Of a stretch of DNA of 30,583 nt, positions 23,993 through 30,583 are shown one piece after another (positions within the stretch are counted from its first letter, which is position 1; each line of letters begins with the position of its first letter). Under the pieces are notes generated by a model. The model saw only the letters and a program-made list of their open reading frames with translations, searched no databases and was not told the DNA's origin. The stretch comes from a virus, in IMG/VR virus record IMGVR_UViG_3300015360_001096, positions 1 to 30,583 of that record, one strand, 5' to 3'. Position numbers and translations under genes: made by a program.

Positions 23993-24414
23993 TGCCAGGT
24001 CCAGTCTATCGATTCAAATCTGGATGGCGTGAAGATCTGCAAATAAAGGTTAGAAGCGGATGGGAGGCAAAAGTTCTCAGATGGCTTACTAGCCAACAGG
24101 AAACATGGGAGTACGAACCGAAACGATTCGAATTTCCAATCAAAAGAGGAACCCGTTCTTACACCCCCGACATCTACCTGAAAGACAAAGATATCTGGAT
24201 TGAGATAAAAGGGGCTCTCTCCTCAACTGACAAAACGCGAATTCGCCGGTTCAAGAAGTATTATCCAGACGAATTCGCCAAACTGGTTGGCATTCCGGGG
24301 ACGCCAACCACCGAGGCTGCAGTGTGGTTCAGCACAATGGGAATTCCCATCATGGCACACGTCCTGGAGTTGGATAAAGAATTCCGTGACGTGATCCCCA
24401 ACTGGAACGACTAA
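23992..24414 (+). CDS. PD-(D/E)XK family endonuclease
   Basis: 140 residues from ATG 23992, which has GGAG about seven bases upstream; the open frame begins earlier but the conserved domain starts here. The motifs are WEAKVLRWL (E25), RSYTPDIYL (D60) and IWIEIKG (E71, K73), the D...ExK catalytic triad plus a helix before it. The segment WEYEPKRFEFPIKRGTRSYTPD is the typical N-terminal signature of phage nucleases of the T7 endonuclease I-like type and VSR-like families. It may act in DNA recombination, restriction of rival DNA or insertion of the cassette. It is coupled to the preceding zinc/coiled-coil protein and to the following glycosyltransferase by TAATG, which is odd company for a nuclease. 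Confidence 0.75.
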   Translation: MPGPVYRFKSGWREDLQIKVRSGWEAKVLRWLTSQQETWEYEPKRFEFPIKRGTRSYTPDIYLKDKDIWIEIKGALSSTDKTRIRRFKKYYPDEFAKLVGIPGTPTTEAAVWFSTMGIPIMAHVLELDKEFRDVIPNWND

Positions 24415-25157
24415 TGAAAATAGTTGTCGGTTGCCCGATCCGCGATCGCGAATGGGTATGGGAGTCTTGGCTCGAACATGTCCTAGCGGCTTTTGCCGTA
24501 ATAGACATTACCCCACACTTCGCGTTCGTTATCGGAGACAGCCGAGACAACACGCAAAACATTGTTACCAGTATATTTAGAGAATATTCTGGTATGTGGA
24601 CAGAGGAACGAGAACCAGAAGGTTCCCATTTGGCTCCCGGAGAAAGAAAATGGGAGGCAAAAAGGTACCATCATATGGTATATCTCCGCAACCGTCTCCT
24701 TGATCTAGTCCGGGCATTACAACCCGATTTTTTTCTATCAATAGATTCAGATATCTTGCTACACCCCTCATCCATCGGCGTACTCCTTGACCATATGAGT
24801 TCAGGGATCCCACACAACAAAGAACGCCTATACCCTAATGCTATTAGCAGTAAAGTGTACTTAGCAACCGAGGCCCGTACCGTCAACTACGGGTTTTTCA
24901 ACAGTCACGGTGGCGTATCCCGCCAAGACCAAGAAGGAGTTTTCCCCGTCGACATACTGATGGCGTTGAAACTCATGGACGAAAAAGCATACCAAATTGA
25001 CTACAATTTCCATTGTTGGGGAGAAGATATCGGATGGTCTAGCGCGTGCAAAGACGCCGGGTTGAATCTAGTTTGGGACGGCCGGGACGTTTTGGCATCG
25101 AAACATATCATGTCTCTAGAAAGACTAACTCAACAAGACGTACGCATAGGTTGGTAG
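24414..25157 (+). CDS. Glycosyltransferase, GT-A fold
   Basis: 247 residues. It has VVGCPIRDREWVWESWLEHV at the N-terminus, DSRDNTQNIV, FFLSIDSDILLHP (DxD) and the acceptor-side motif HCWGEDIGWSSACKDAGL (W-G-E-D, as in several GT-A enzymes). Donor and acceptor are unknown. It starts in a TAATG overlap with the nuclease and is followed three bases later by another transferase gene. The GC level (about 45 percent by eye) is like its neighbours. Confidence 0.75.
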   Translation: MKIVVGCPIRDREWVWESWLEHVLAAFAVIDITPHFAFVIGDSRDNTQNIVTSIFREYSGMWTEEREPEGSHLAPGERKWEAKRYHHMVYLRNRLLDLVRALQPDFFLSIDSDILLHPSSIGVLLDHMSSGIPHNKERLYPNAISSKVYLATEARTVNYGFFNSHGGVSRQDQEGVFPVDILMALKLMDEKAYQIDYNFHCWGEDIGWSSACKDAGLNLVWDGRDVLASKHIMSLERLTQQDVRIGW

Positions 25158-25160
25158 CTG

Positions 25161-25955
25161 ATGGGTGTTGATCTGATCGTCGTTAACTATAGATCCCCTC
25201 ACGATCTCAACCATTTCATACTTTCCCTTCAAAGAAACCAACCAACCATACCTTGGGATCTGGTTGTGGTGAACGTCGACCCGTTACAAGACGATGTGCT
25301 TATTGCTCAACACTCGATTGAGGTTCTCCCTGGGCGGGTAGTCGTCTACCAGTTCGACTCTAATGTCGGGTACGCAACGGCAGTGAATATGGCCTCTACG
25401 TTTGGATCTAATGAAGTGTTAGCTATCTTCAATGCTGACACTCGCTTAACTCCAAATGTTATAGATGAATGTCATAATGTTCTCATGTCCCGTGAAGAGT
25501 GGGCAGTACTAGGACCACGCCAAATCGACAACAGTGGAAAAATTACACACGGCGGAATTTTCGGTTCGATGAGCAAACGTGTTGAAAGGGGATTCCATCA
25601 TCGTAACGACGATGGAATTTACGGTGACGTGAGGGACGACGCCACAACAGTCTCCGGCGCTTGTTTCTTTGTGAAACGAGCAGTGTGGGACGAGTTGACA
25701 TCTTGTCCTATTTACCGTTCTCGATTCCCTGACGTTAAAGGCGCGTTTTTGCCCACTATGCACTATTGGGATGAAACGTGGTGCGCTGTTCATGCTATAA
25801 CGCACGGGTATCGTTGCGTGTACTATGGTCCTATGACAATGATTCATCTTTGGCATAACGCCTCACGCGTCGGGGGATGGGCGGAACGTCAGATAACAAA
25901 ATCACGGAGCCTATTCGCAGAGATGTGCGACCTGCACGACATCCCCCATGAATAA
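25161..25955 (+). CDS. Glycosyltransferase family 2, rhamnosyltransferase-like
   Basis: 264 residues with the classical GT2 order: LIVVNYRSPHDLNHFILSL, QFDSNVGYATAVNMA, VLAIFNADTRLTPN (the DxD is NAD-T here), VSGACFFVKRAVWDEL, and a C-terminal helix-rich part. The NVGYA-A-N and GACFFVKR patterns are shared with bacterial rhamnosyl- and other sugar transferases of O-antigen clusters. The substrate is unknown. It is the third gene of the plus-strand block and precedes the GC-rich iron-sulfur gene. Confidence 0.8.
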   Translation: MGVDLIVVNYRSPHDLNHFILSLQRNQPTIPWDLVVVNVDPLQDDVLIAQHSIEVLPGRVVVYQFDSNVGYATAVNMASTFGSNEVLAIFNADTRLTPNVIDECHNVLMSREEWAVLGPRQIDNSGKITHGGIFGSMSKRVERGFHHRNDDGIYGDVRDDATTVSGACFFVKRAVWDELTSCPIYRSRFPDVKGAFLPTMHYWDETWCAVHAITHGYRCVYYGPMTMIHLWHNASRVGGWAERQITKSRSLFAEMCDLHDIPHE

Positions 25956-25974
25956 GACCGACAAAGGGATAGTT

Positions 25975-26004
25975 ATGGACATGAACAAGGAGCCTTTCGC
26001 ATGA
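25975..26004 (+). other. Nine-codon leader ORF overlapping the start of the iron-sulfur carrier gene
   Basis: ATG 25975 gives MDMNKEPFA and stops in the ATGA at 26001-26004, which includes the carrier start. Its AAG GAG codons are also the ribosome site for the carrier gene. It may couple translation of the carrier to upstream genes, or be accidental. Confidence 0.25.
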
Positions 26005-26351
26005 GTGCCATCGAGGTCACAACCACACCCGTCATCAACCTCACCGACAGCGCCGCGGCCAAAGTCGCCGAGCTGCTGGCCCAGGAGGGCGACGACCAGC
26101 TCGCCCTGCGCGTCGCCGTCAAGGCCGGCGGGTGTTCAGGGATGTCCTACGAGATCTTCTTCGACACCGACACCGGCCCCGGGGACCATGAGGTCGTGTT
26201 CGGCACGGTCAAGGTGAGAGTCGATCCGGCCAGCGCCCCCCACCTCGCCGGTGCCACCCTCGACTACAAGGACAGCCTCAAGGACGCCGGGTTCCACATC
26301 GAGAACCCCAACGCCCAACGCTCCTGCGGCTGCGGGCAGTCGTTCTCGTGA
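26001..26351 (+). CDS. A-type iron-sulfur cluster carrier (IscA/ErpA/HesB family)
   Basis: A 116-residue A-type carrier. The three ligand Cys are all present: C45 in KAGGCSGMSY, and C109 and C111 in SCGCGQSFS, with the family core in between (TLDYKDSLKDAGFHIENPNA). Such proteins bind and deliver [2Fe-2S] or [4Fe-4S] clusters to apo-enzymes in the cytoplasm. The length and C-terminus agree with the complete family. The ribosome site AAGGAG sits eight bases before the ATG. It is strongly GC-rich: 44 of 60 bases in 26041-26100, against 23 of 60 in 25441-25500 of the preceding gene. Codons end almost always in C or G. This points to recent capture from a high-GC actinobacterium. The likely role is support of an iron-sulfur enzyme during infection. 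Confidence 0.93.
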   Translation: MSAIEVTTTPVINLTDSAAAKVAELLAQEGDDQLALRVAVKAGGCSGMSYEIFFDTDTGPGDHEVVFGTVKVRVDPASAPHLAGATLDYKDSLKDAGFHIENPNAQRSCGCGQSFS

Positions 26352-26422
26352 CGCGTGACGCTCCTAGCGAGGCGGATCCCGTGAAGATCGTCGGGGTGTC
26401 TGTTTATGTGGGGCCTAAATGA
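26348..26422 (+). other. GC-rich tail of the captured segment, with a 24-codon frame
   Basis: A frame from GTG 26348, overlapping the carrier stop, reads VTRDAPSEADPVKIVGVSVY then VGPK and ends TGA in an overlap with the next start. The high GC continues to about 26400 and then drops, so the boundary between captured and phage DNA probably lies near 26395-26410. The fragment may be the beginning of the gene that followed the carrier in its source genome. No function is assigned. Confidence 0.35.
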
Positions 26423-27054
26423 AGCCCCAACTTCGTGCGTATGCTAGCCCGGGTGTGCCGAACCAGTTTGGGGAGATCAACTCTGTTTATTCGCAGTTTG
26501 GGGAAGATGGAATGCTCGCCCACTTGCTGGGGAACATCGGAGTTAAATACCGAACGTGCGAAGAATTTGGAGCTTCGGACGGGTTGAGTGGCTCGAATAC
26601 TGCACTGTTGTGGCGAGATCAAGGGTGGCGTTCGGTGCAGATTGAGCCCATGCAGGATCGTTTTGAATCGCTTTGCATCGTGACGACTGGGTATGACGTC
26701 GATGTCTATCAGGCGTATGTGACACCTGAGAATGTCGATGAGTGGGTGACTCTGATTGGTCCGCTTGATGTATTGTCTATTGACGTGGATAGCGTCGACT
26801 ATCAAATCTTCGAGGCCATGACGGAGCGCCCACGTGTGGTAATCATAGAGTTCAACCCAGAGCTTTCTCCGCACATTGATATCGGTCCGACCGATGACCT
26901 TATACAAACGTCGGCGCTTGCTATAAAGCGTTTAGCTGAACGTAAGGCATATTCGGTGGCGGGGACTACGCTTGCTAACTTGATCCTCGTAGCGGACGAG
27001 GCAGGCGATCCTAGTGATTACTATGACACATCGTGGGAGTGCCTTTTTCCTTGA
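26419..27054 (+). CDS. FkbM-like protein, SQFGEDG type (paralogue 2)
   Basis: 211 residues. SVYSQFGEDGMLAHLLGNIG, CEEFGASDGLSGSNTALLWRDQGW and LSIDVDSVDYQIFEAM are shared with the minus-strand protein at 21074-21865 (identical SQFGEDGMLA), so the two are paralogues. Relative to that protein the motif I context changes (EEFGAS) and the C-terminal 60 residues are missing. It probably acts as a sugar methyltransferase or a related modifying enzyme. It follows the iron-sulfur gene, is the last gene of the plus-strand block and ends 14 bases from the converging minus-strand gene. Confidence 0.7.
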   Translation: MKPQLRAYASPGVPNQFGEINSVYSQFGEDGMLAHLLGNIGVKYRTCEEFGASDGLSGSNTALLWRDQGWRSVQIEPMQDRFESLCIVTTGYDVDVYQAYVTPENVDEWVTLIGPLDVLSIDVDSVDYQIFEAMTERPRVVIIEFNPELSPHIDIGPTDDLIQTSALAIKRLAERKAYSVAGTTLANLILVADEAGDPSDYYDTSWECLFP

Positions 27055-27068
27055 GGTTAAAATCCATG

Positions 27069-27719
27069 TCAGTCCAGTTCTAATAACGGGTTCTCTAAAT
27101 GTCCTGAGTTGTTTCTATGTATACGATAATACGCCAGTACCTCGGGGATGATCTCAAACCTGTAGTTCCCAACCTCCCTGCGCCACAATTCAAGGTCTTC
27201 CTGCGGAACCTGCTGCGGCCAATAACGCGAGCACCCCCGCCAAAACTCTCGTGTGTACGCAATGACCGGATGACACATCGGATTACGTCGAGCCGCTAGC
27301 TCCACTGCGATGTCAACATGACTAACCACAGCGGAGTCGACCACTCGCCCCGACTCATCAATGAATTTATAATCACTCGACACGAGTTGCGCTCCATTAA
27401 ACACCCTAGCTAGCTGACGTTCAAAGCGATGCAGAACGTACGTATCATCGATATTTGTGTTGAACACAACCTCGTAGTCATTGTCCCAAAAACAATAATC
27501 AAGAAGATGGTTCATGGCATCAGCATAACTGTCTAACTTAATGATACTGAACTTAGATCCCATGTAATACTGCGGGCCTACCCCATCATAAGCTAACTCA
27601 ACAACGTCGAAGTCGGCGAATGTTTGCCCACGAATCGACCTCATGCACATCTCAATCCATTCTTGAGCATAGACCTCAGAGGCATTGCTGTGATACACAA
27701 TCACCGCCACCCGATTCAT
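27069..27719 (-). CDS. Glycosyltransferase family 2-like
   Basis: 216 residues from ATG 27719, which overlaps the upstream stop as ATGA. The GT-A signs are VAVIVYHSNASEVYAQEWIEMCMRSIRGQTF, then VVFNTNIDDTYVLHRFERQL (the donor-binding region with NIDD), NPMCHPVIAYTREF and VPQEDLELWRRE. The nucleotide-sugar motif is a variant DD rather than DxD. It is the last gene of the right minus-strand block. The substrate is unknown. No terminator is visible in the 14-base gap to the convergent gene. Confidence 0.7.
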   Translation of the reverse strand: MNRVAVIVYHSNASEVYAQEWIEMCMRSIRGQTFADFDVVELAYDGVGPQYYMGSKFSIIKLDSYADAMNHLLDYCFWDNDYEVVFNTNIDDTYVLHRFERQLARVFNGAQLVSSDYKFIDESGRVVDSAVVSHVDIAVELAARRNPMCHPVIAYTREFWRGCSRYWPQQVPQEDLELWRREVGNYRFEIIPEVLAYYRIHRNNSGHLENPLLELD

Positions 27720-28459
27720 AACCCAACCCACGAACTCGAAATGAAATCACTCTTGAACGAACATCTCAATGCGGGATACGCAACGCCATACCAATCCTCG
27801 GGGTAAACCACACGAGGATTACCCGATAGCCATGATCCCCACCACGAAAACGACGAGTTGGCAATGATGTGCTCCGAACACAGTCTCATCAGCAGAAGTT
27901 CTTCGTGATCCACAACATCGGCGATTGCGACATGCTCAGGCGATACGAATATGAAGTCCGCAGGAAAGTTCTGCTTGCACCAATCAATCCCATCCGAGAA
28001 CACAATGAAGACTATGCCAGGCTCCCACTCTTTCACTATCTCTATGGCATGTTGGTAATATTCGATTGGTTGAACTGGATGCCACTGCTCCTTCCCGATA
28101 GCATCTCCTCGACGGACGTGCACGGCGCATACCGGAACATCAATCTCAAAAAACCACGCGTACTTATCTACCATATGCGAATGGGTGGTTACCGACGCCG
28201 AAAACCAGTCTCTGACTAACCCCTCGGACCCAAAAAAATGCCGCAGTTCTTGCAAGTGCACAAGCCCAGGATCATGATCGCCATCCATCGGCACGTGACC
28301 GAACTTCTCCTTTGGAACGTTAAAGAACGATGCATAGCGCCACGAGGGAAAGGCGACATTTGCCCCATCATGGCTCGCCATCCCAACTGTCGACGCGATC
28401 TGCCAGAGCTGATTACCGAGACGGCCGTACATTCCAAGCTCCATAAACGTGCGTCTCAT
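27716..28459 (-). CDS. Alpha-1,2-fucosyltransferase-like enzyme (GT11)
   Basis: 247 residues with the GT11 signatures: GRLGNQLWQIAS (residues 12-23, N-terminal nucleotide region), CAVHVRRGD (111-119, the HxRRGD donor-binding motif) and EHIIANSSFSWWGSWL (196-211). The family adds L-fucose from GDP-fucose to the 2-position of galactose, making H-type antigens. GDP-L-galactose is a close analogue that fucosyltransferases can use in plants lacking fucose, so L-galactose may be the real donor here. The start overlaps the GT6 stop as ATGA. The two genes are therefore co-translated and probably act in sequence. Confidence 0.85.
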   Translation of the reverse strand: MRRTFMELGMYGRLGNQLWQIASTVGMASHDGANVAFPSWRYASFFNVPKEKFGHVPMDGDHDPGLVHLQELRHFFGSEGLVRDWFSASVTTHSHMVDKYAWFFEIDVPVCAVHVRRGDAIGKEQWHPVQPIEYYQHAIEIVKEWEPGIVFIVFSDGIDWCKQNFPADFIFVSPEHVAIADVVDHEELLLMRLCSEHIIANSSFSWWGSWLSGNPRVVYPEDWYGVAYPALRCSFKSDFISSSWVGL

Positions 28460-29205
28460 AGCCTGCCCCTATCGAATGCCAACGTCGTTGGATCAGGCTG
28501 TAGGTTCTTGTTTAAATCAAACTCCGCACCCTTAACTAAGCACAAAATCTTCAAGTCATGCCCGACAGTGTGCTCCGGGTAACAGTAGGTGGGAGGTAGC
28601 ATCGTTACGTCGTTGGCTCCACCTGTATGGATGAACTTATTGAGGTGACTCTCGTCATGCCACCTGGCGATTACTCCATTATCCAAATCAACGTCAACGT
28701 GATGTTGGCAGTAGCGCATCCACTTCAAGTAGCTCTCGCGAGTACCTCCATTAAATCCCCCGACCACGTAAAAATACCGATCAGTTTCTTCTAGTGATAC
28801 ATACGCCGTAGATTCCGGACGGTTCTCCCAGCTACCTGTCCCTTTAGTGACAAACGAGGCATGCTGCACCACAGTGAACTCATTGAGGATCTCATTACCG
28901 ACAGGAGATGCCACACGGCAATCGACATCAATGTAGAAAACATAATCCCCAGTTATCAGACTTTCCCGAGAGAGAAACACATGATGTCGAAACAATGTCG
29001 CCTCAGGAAAACCAAGTGATTGCACGGGAACCCTTCGCACATTCACACGATCAGATTTCTCGTTTGAACCACCCTCAACGTCAGTGAACAACAGCACCGA
29101 CACAGCATGCTCGACTAAGAAATAATCTCGGACAGAGCGTAAAAGTTGCGGCACCCACTGGGAGTACTTACCTGTAGCAATGCAAAGAAGAGTTACGTCA
29201 CTCAT
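28456..29205 (-). CDS. GT6 family glycosyltransferase (ABO / alpha-1,3-Gal(NAc) transferase-like)
   Basis: 249 residues with the GT6 core: YVFYIDVDCRVAS (DVD, residues 93-95, the metal and donor site), SWENRPESTAYV, YFYVVGGFNGGTRESYLKWM (146-162) and ARWHDESHLNKFIH (180-193), then PPTYCYPEH. These are diagnostic for the ABO and alpha-1,3-galactosyltransferase family. Human ABO enzymes add GalNAc or Gal to fucosylated galactose. Bacterial and phage members are short forms like this one, without a membrane anchor. It overlaps the neighbouring genes on both sides. The exact sugar and linkage are unknown. Confidence 0.85.
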   Translation of the reverse strand: MSDVTLLCIATGKYSQWVPQLLRSVRDYFLVEHAVSVLLFTDVEGGSNEKSDRVNVRRVPVQSLGFPEATLFRHHVFLSRESLITGDYVFYIDVDCRVASPVGNEILNEFTVVQHASFVTKGTGSWENRPESTAYVSLEETDRYFYVVGGFNGGTRESYLKWMRYCQHHVDVDLDNGVIARWHDESHLNKFIHTGGANDVTMLPPTYCYPEHTVGHDLKILCLVKGAEFDLNKNLQPDPTTLAFDRGRL

Positions 29206-29918
29206 CTGTTCCCACCGATAAGTTCCCGCATTGACTCCGGGTTCATGTTCGCAGAGCGGTACCGCAACATCAGAGCCTTATTCTCCAGAATATGAGGCTG
29301 CTTGAAATTTTCGGCATCGCTACGCGGATGCCACAGATGGACGACAAAACTCTCTAACACTCGCACAGGTTTCCCTACCAACGTCCACAGTGCGTACCCG
29401 AATGCATCGTCCTCATACCCCCACCCGATGAACCGTTGGTCCATACCGCCGGCAGTTACGAACGCATCTCGCGACATGACGAGCATTCCCGAGATGGTGT
29501 TCTTTAGTGCGTGTTCATGATGGAGTGGATGAACTATCGAACGTAGTTTCTGCTCTCGATTCTTCTGATCACAAGCGTAGAAGTCCTGAGTCCACTCACG
29601 TGTAGCATTGTAATACATATCGTGGGGAACTACCCACGGAGCCCCGTTCGTAACAGCCGCCGTCGCTAACGTAATCGCATTGGGATCGAAGAGAGTGTCA
29701 GCGTCAGCAATAGCGATCAAACTGCCAATAGATCCATCGAATGCGTCGTTACAAGCCTCCGACCGATTAAACGGTGAGTCTGCGGAACAACTACCGAGAA
29801 TGACTTCTCCGGTGTCCCCAAGAGCACTGCGCCAGTGATCCATAACGGTATTGAGATGTCGATCACGCCAACCACCCTGTTCTCGATATGGGATTAGAAC
29901 ACTAACAACAGTCGTCAC
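29202..29918 (-). CDS. GT-A glycosyltransferase with galactosyltransferase-type C-terminal domain
   Basis: 238 residues. VVSVLIPYREQGGWRDRHLNTVMDHW (N-terminus), LIAIADADTLFDPN (DxD) and the C-terminal block ISGMLVMSRDAFVTAGGMDQRFIGWGYEDDAFGYAL, which is the GWGxEDDxF acceptor/catalytic motif of the GT27 and beta-1,4-GalT type (Glyco_transf_7C). It resembles chondroitin polymerase-like and GalNAc transferase domains. It could add Gal or GalNAc to a glycan core, giving an acceptor for the GT11 enzyme. It overlaps the GT6 gene and the next gene by stop-start overlaps. Confidence 0.8.
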   Translation of the reverse strand: MTTVVSVLIPYREQGGWRDRHLNTVMDHWRSALGDTGEVILGSCSADSPFNRSEACNDAFDGSIGSLIAIADADTLFDPNAITLATAAVTNGAPWVVPHDMYYNATREWTQDFYACDQKNREQKLRSIVHPLHHEHALKNTISGMLVMSRDAFVTAGGMDQRFIGWGYEDDAFGYALWTLVGKPVRVLESFVVHLWHPRSDAENFKQPHILENKALMLRYRSANMNPESMRELIGGNR

Positions 29919-30580
29919 CGCACACCCCGGTACATTTGACGGATCTGTGAAGCGACACGGTTGTGCACCTCGATTTTCCCGGAGTTGCGTCCAGTCCGAC
30001 CATCGTCCACATGAACGCGGTATACCGCAGAGGGCACCTGCACTACCGAAGCCCCTAGCCTCGTCGTAGCGTGCAACCAGTACGCCCAGTCCTCAAGTAC
30101 TGACCACTCGGAGAACCCCCCGATCCGTTCAAATAGGTGAGCACTGTGCACGCACCCTATGTGCAGATAGTTCTGGGACAATAAGCCCCCCCGGGGCTCA
30201 CTTCCAATCCAGGGACTCGACATGTCATCACCGTTGAGAACCTCAACTACTGCCGGTTGGAATATCGAATACTGCGGGTCCTTGCCACGGCCCGCAGTAT
30301 TCGATATCGTCTGCTCTTTTTCAATCCCCCGTTGCATCTGTTCGATGAATGAGGGACCCAACTCATCATCGGCATCAAGGAACACCAAGAAATCACAACC
30401 GTGTTTAGAGATGAGCAACGCGGCTGCCGCGTTGCGCGCCATAGCCAACGTATCGTGGTGTACCCACTCCCACTGGACATCCACCCCCTGCTGATTTCCA
30501 ACGCTCTCGATAGCGCGCGCAGCAAGAACCTCCCACACATTCCTATCGTCGTACGTCCCGATAGCGACACCGATGTTCAT
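29915..30580 (-). CDS. Glycosyltransferase family 2
   Basis: 221 residues. MNIGVAIGTYDDRNVWEVLAARAIESV, HDTLAMARNAAAALLIS, FLVFLDADDELGPSFI (DxD), and GGFSEWSVLEDWAYWLHAT (ED-W motif). It is the first gene of the right block within this window, with its ATG at 30580-30578. The frame contains a perfect 17-base inverted repeat (30262-30307) coding for residues around TISNTAGRGKDPQYSIF, in a loop region after the DxD. Donor and acceptor are unknown. Confidence 0.8.
   Translation of the reverse strand: MNIGVAIGTYDDRNVWEVLAARAIESVGNQQGVDVQWEWVHHDTLAMARNAAAALLISKHGCDFLVFLDADDELGPSFIEQMQRGIEKEQTISNTAGRGKDPQYSIFQPAVVEVLNGDDMSSPWIGSEPRGGLLSQNYLHIGCVHSAHLFERIGGFSEWSVLEDWAYWLHATTRLGASVVQVPSAVYRVHVDDGRTGRNSGKIEVHNRVASQIRQMYRGVR
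30262..30307. repeat. Perfect 17-base inverted repeat inside a glycosyltransferase gene
   Basis: Arms at 30262-30278 and 30291-30307 are exact reverse complements (ATATCGAATACTGCGGG), separated by 12 bases. It lies within coding sequence, in frame. It could fold as a long hairpin in RNA or single-stranded DNA. Confidence 0.9.
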
Positions 30581-30583
30581 CGC

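Noticed and set aside
26404-26907. Minus-strand open frame of 167 codons
   Set aside because: It is opposite the SQFGEDG paralogue, whose conserved motifs support the plus strand.
30262-30307. The 17-base inverted repeat as a rho-independent terminator
   Set aside because: It lies mid-gene and no T-run directly follows either arm on either strand.
1-30583. Integrated prophage or temperate phage
   Set aside because: No integrase, attachment site, excisionase or immunity repressor cluster seen; the only host-like DNA is the short GC-rich carrier gene. The rest of the genome is not visible, so the lifestyle stays open.
1-30583. CRISPR array or anti-CRISPR-like repeat cluster
   Set aside because: No regularly spaced direct repeats were found anywhere in the window.

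Overview
The window looks like part of the genome of a tailed, siphovirus-like double-stranded DNA phage, probably infecting an actinobacterium. The order small terminase, large terminase, portal, protease, scaffold, decoration protein, major capsid, connectors, tail tube, -1 frameshifted tail chaperones and tape measure is the standard late module of such phages. Genes are tightly packed, mostly with ATGA or TAATG stop-start overlaps, and no integrase, tRNA, IS element or CRISPR array was seen. The actinobacterial host is an inference from the style of the structural proteins, from the type of inteins and from one GC-rich, host-like gene.

Region 1 (about 1-16530, all minus strand, read right to left) is packaging, head and tail. 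The large terminase contains two inteins: a full one with a LAGLIDADG endonuclease just before Walker B, and a mini-intein three residues after the first nuclease aspartate. An RNA-ligase-like nucleotidyltransferase lies between terminase and portal. A short gene in the connector region resembles the N-terminus of a phage adenine methyltransferase that has lost its catalytic part. A strong hairpin follows the capsid gene. The tail chaperone pair has a textbook GGGAAAA slippery site.

Region 2 (about 16546-30583) is a large glycan cassette: nine glycosyltransferases, two nucleotide-sugar enzymes (a GDP-mannose 3,5-epimerase homologue and a UDP-Glc/GDP-Man 6-dehydrogenase type enzyme) and four methyltransferase-like proteins. 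It comprises three minus-strand blocks (16760-20741, 21074-23506, 27069-30580) and one plus-strand block (23555-27054). The plus-strand block also carries a PD-(D/E)XK nuclease, a putative zinc/coiled-coil protein, and a GC-rich A-type iron-sulfur carrier gene that looks recently captured from a cellular genome.

Most striking are two adjacent, translationally overlapping genes for a GT11 alpha-1,2-fucosyltransferase-like and a GT6 (ABO-type) glycosyltransferase. This is the enzyme pair that builds blood-group A/B-like termini. The epimerase would supply GDP-L-galactose, the 6-hydroxy analogue of GDP-L-fucose, so the phage may build an L-galactose version of an H/A/B-like antigen on its virion or on the host surface. 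This pathway is an inference; the individual family assignments rest on visible motifs.
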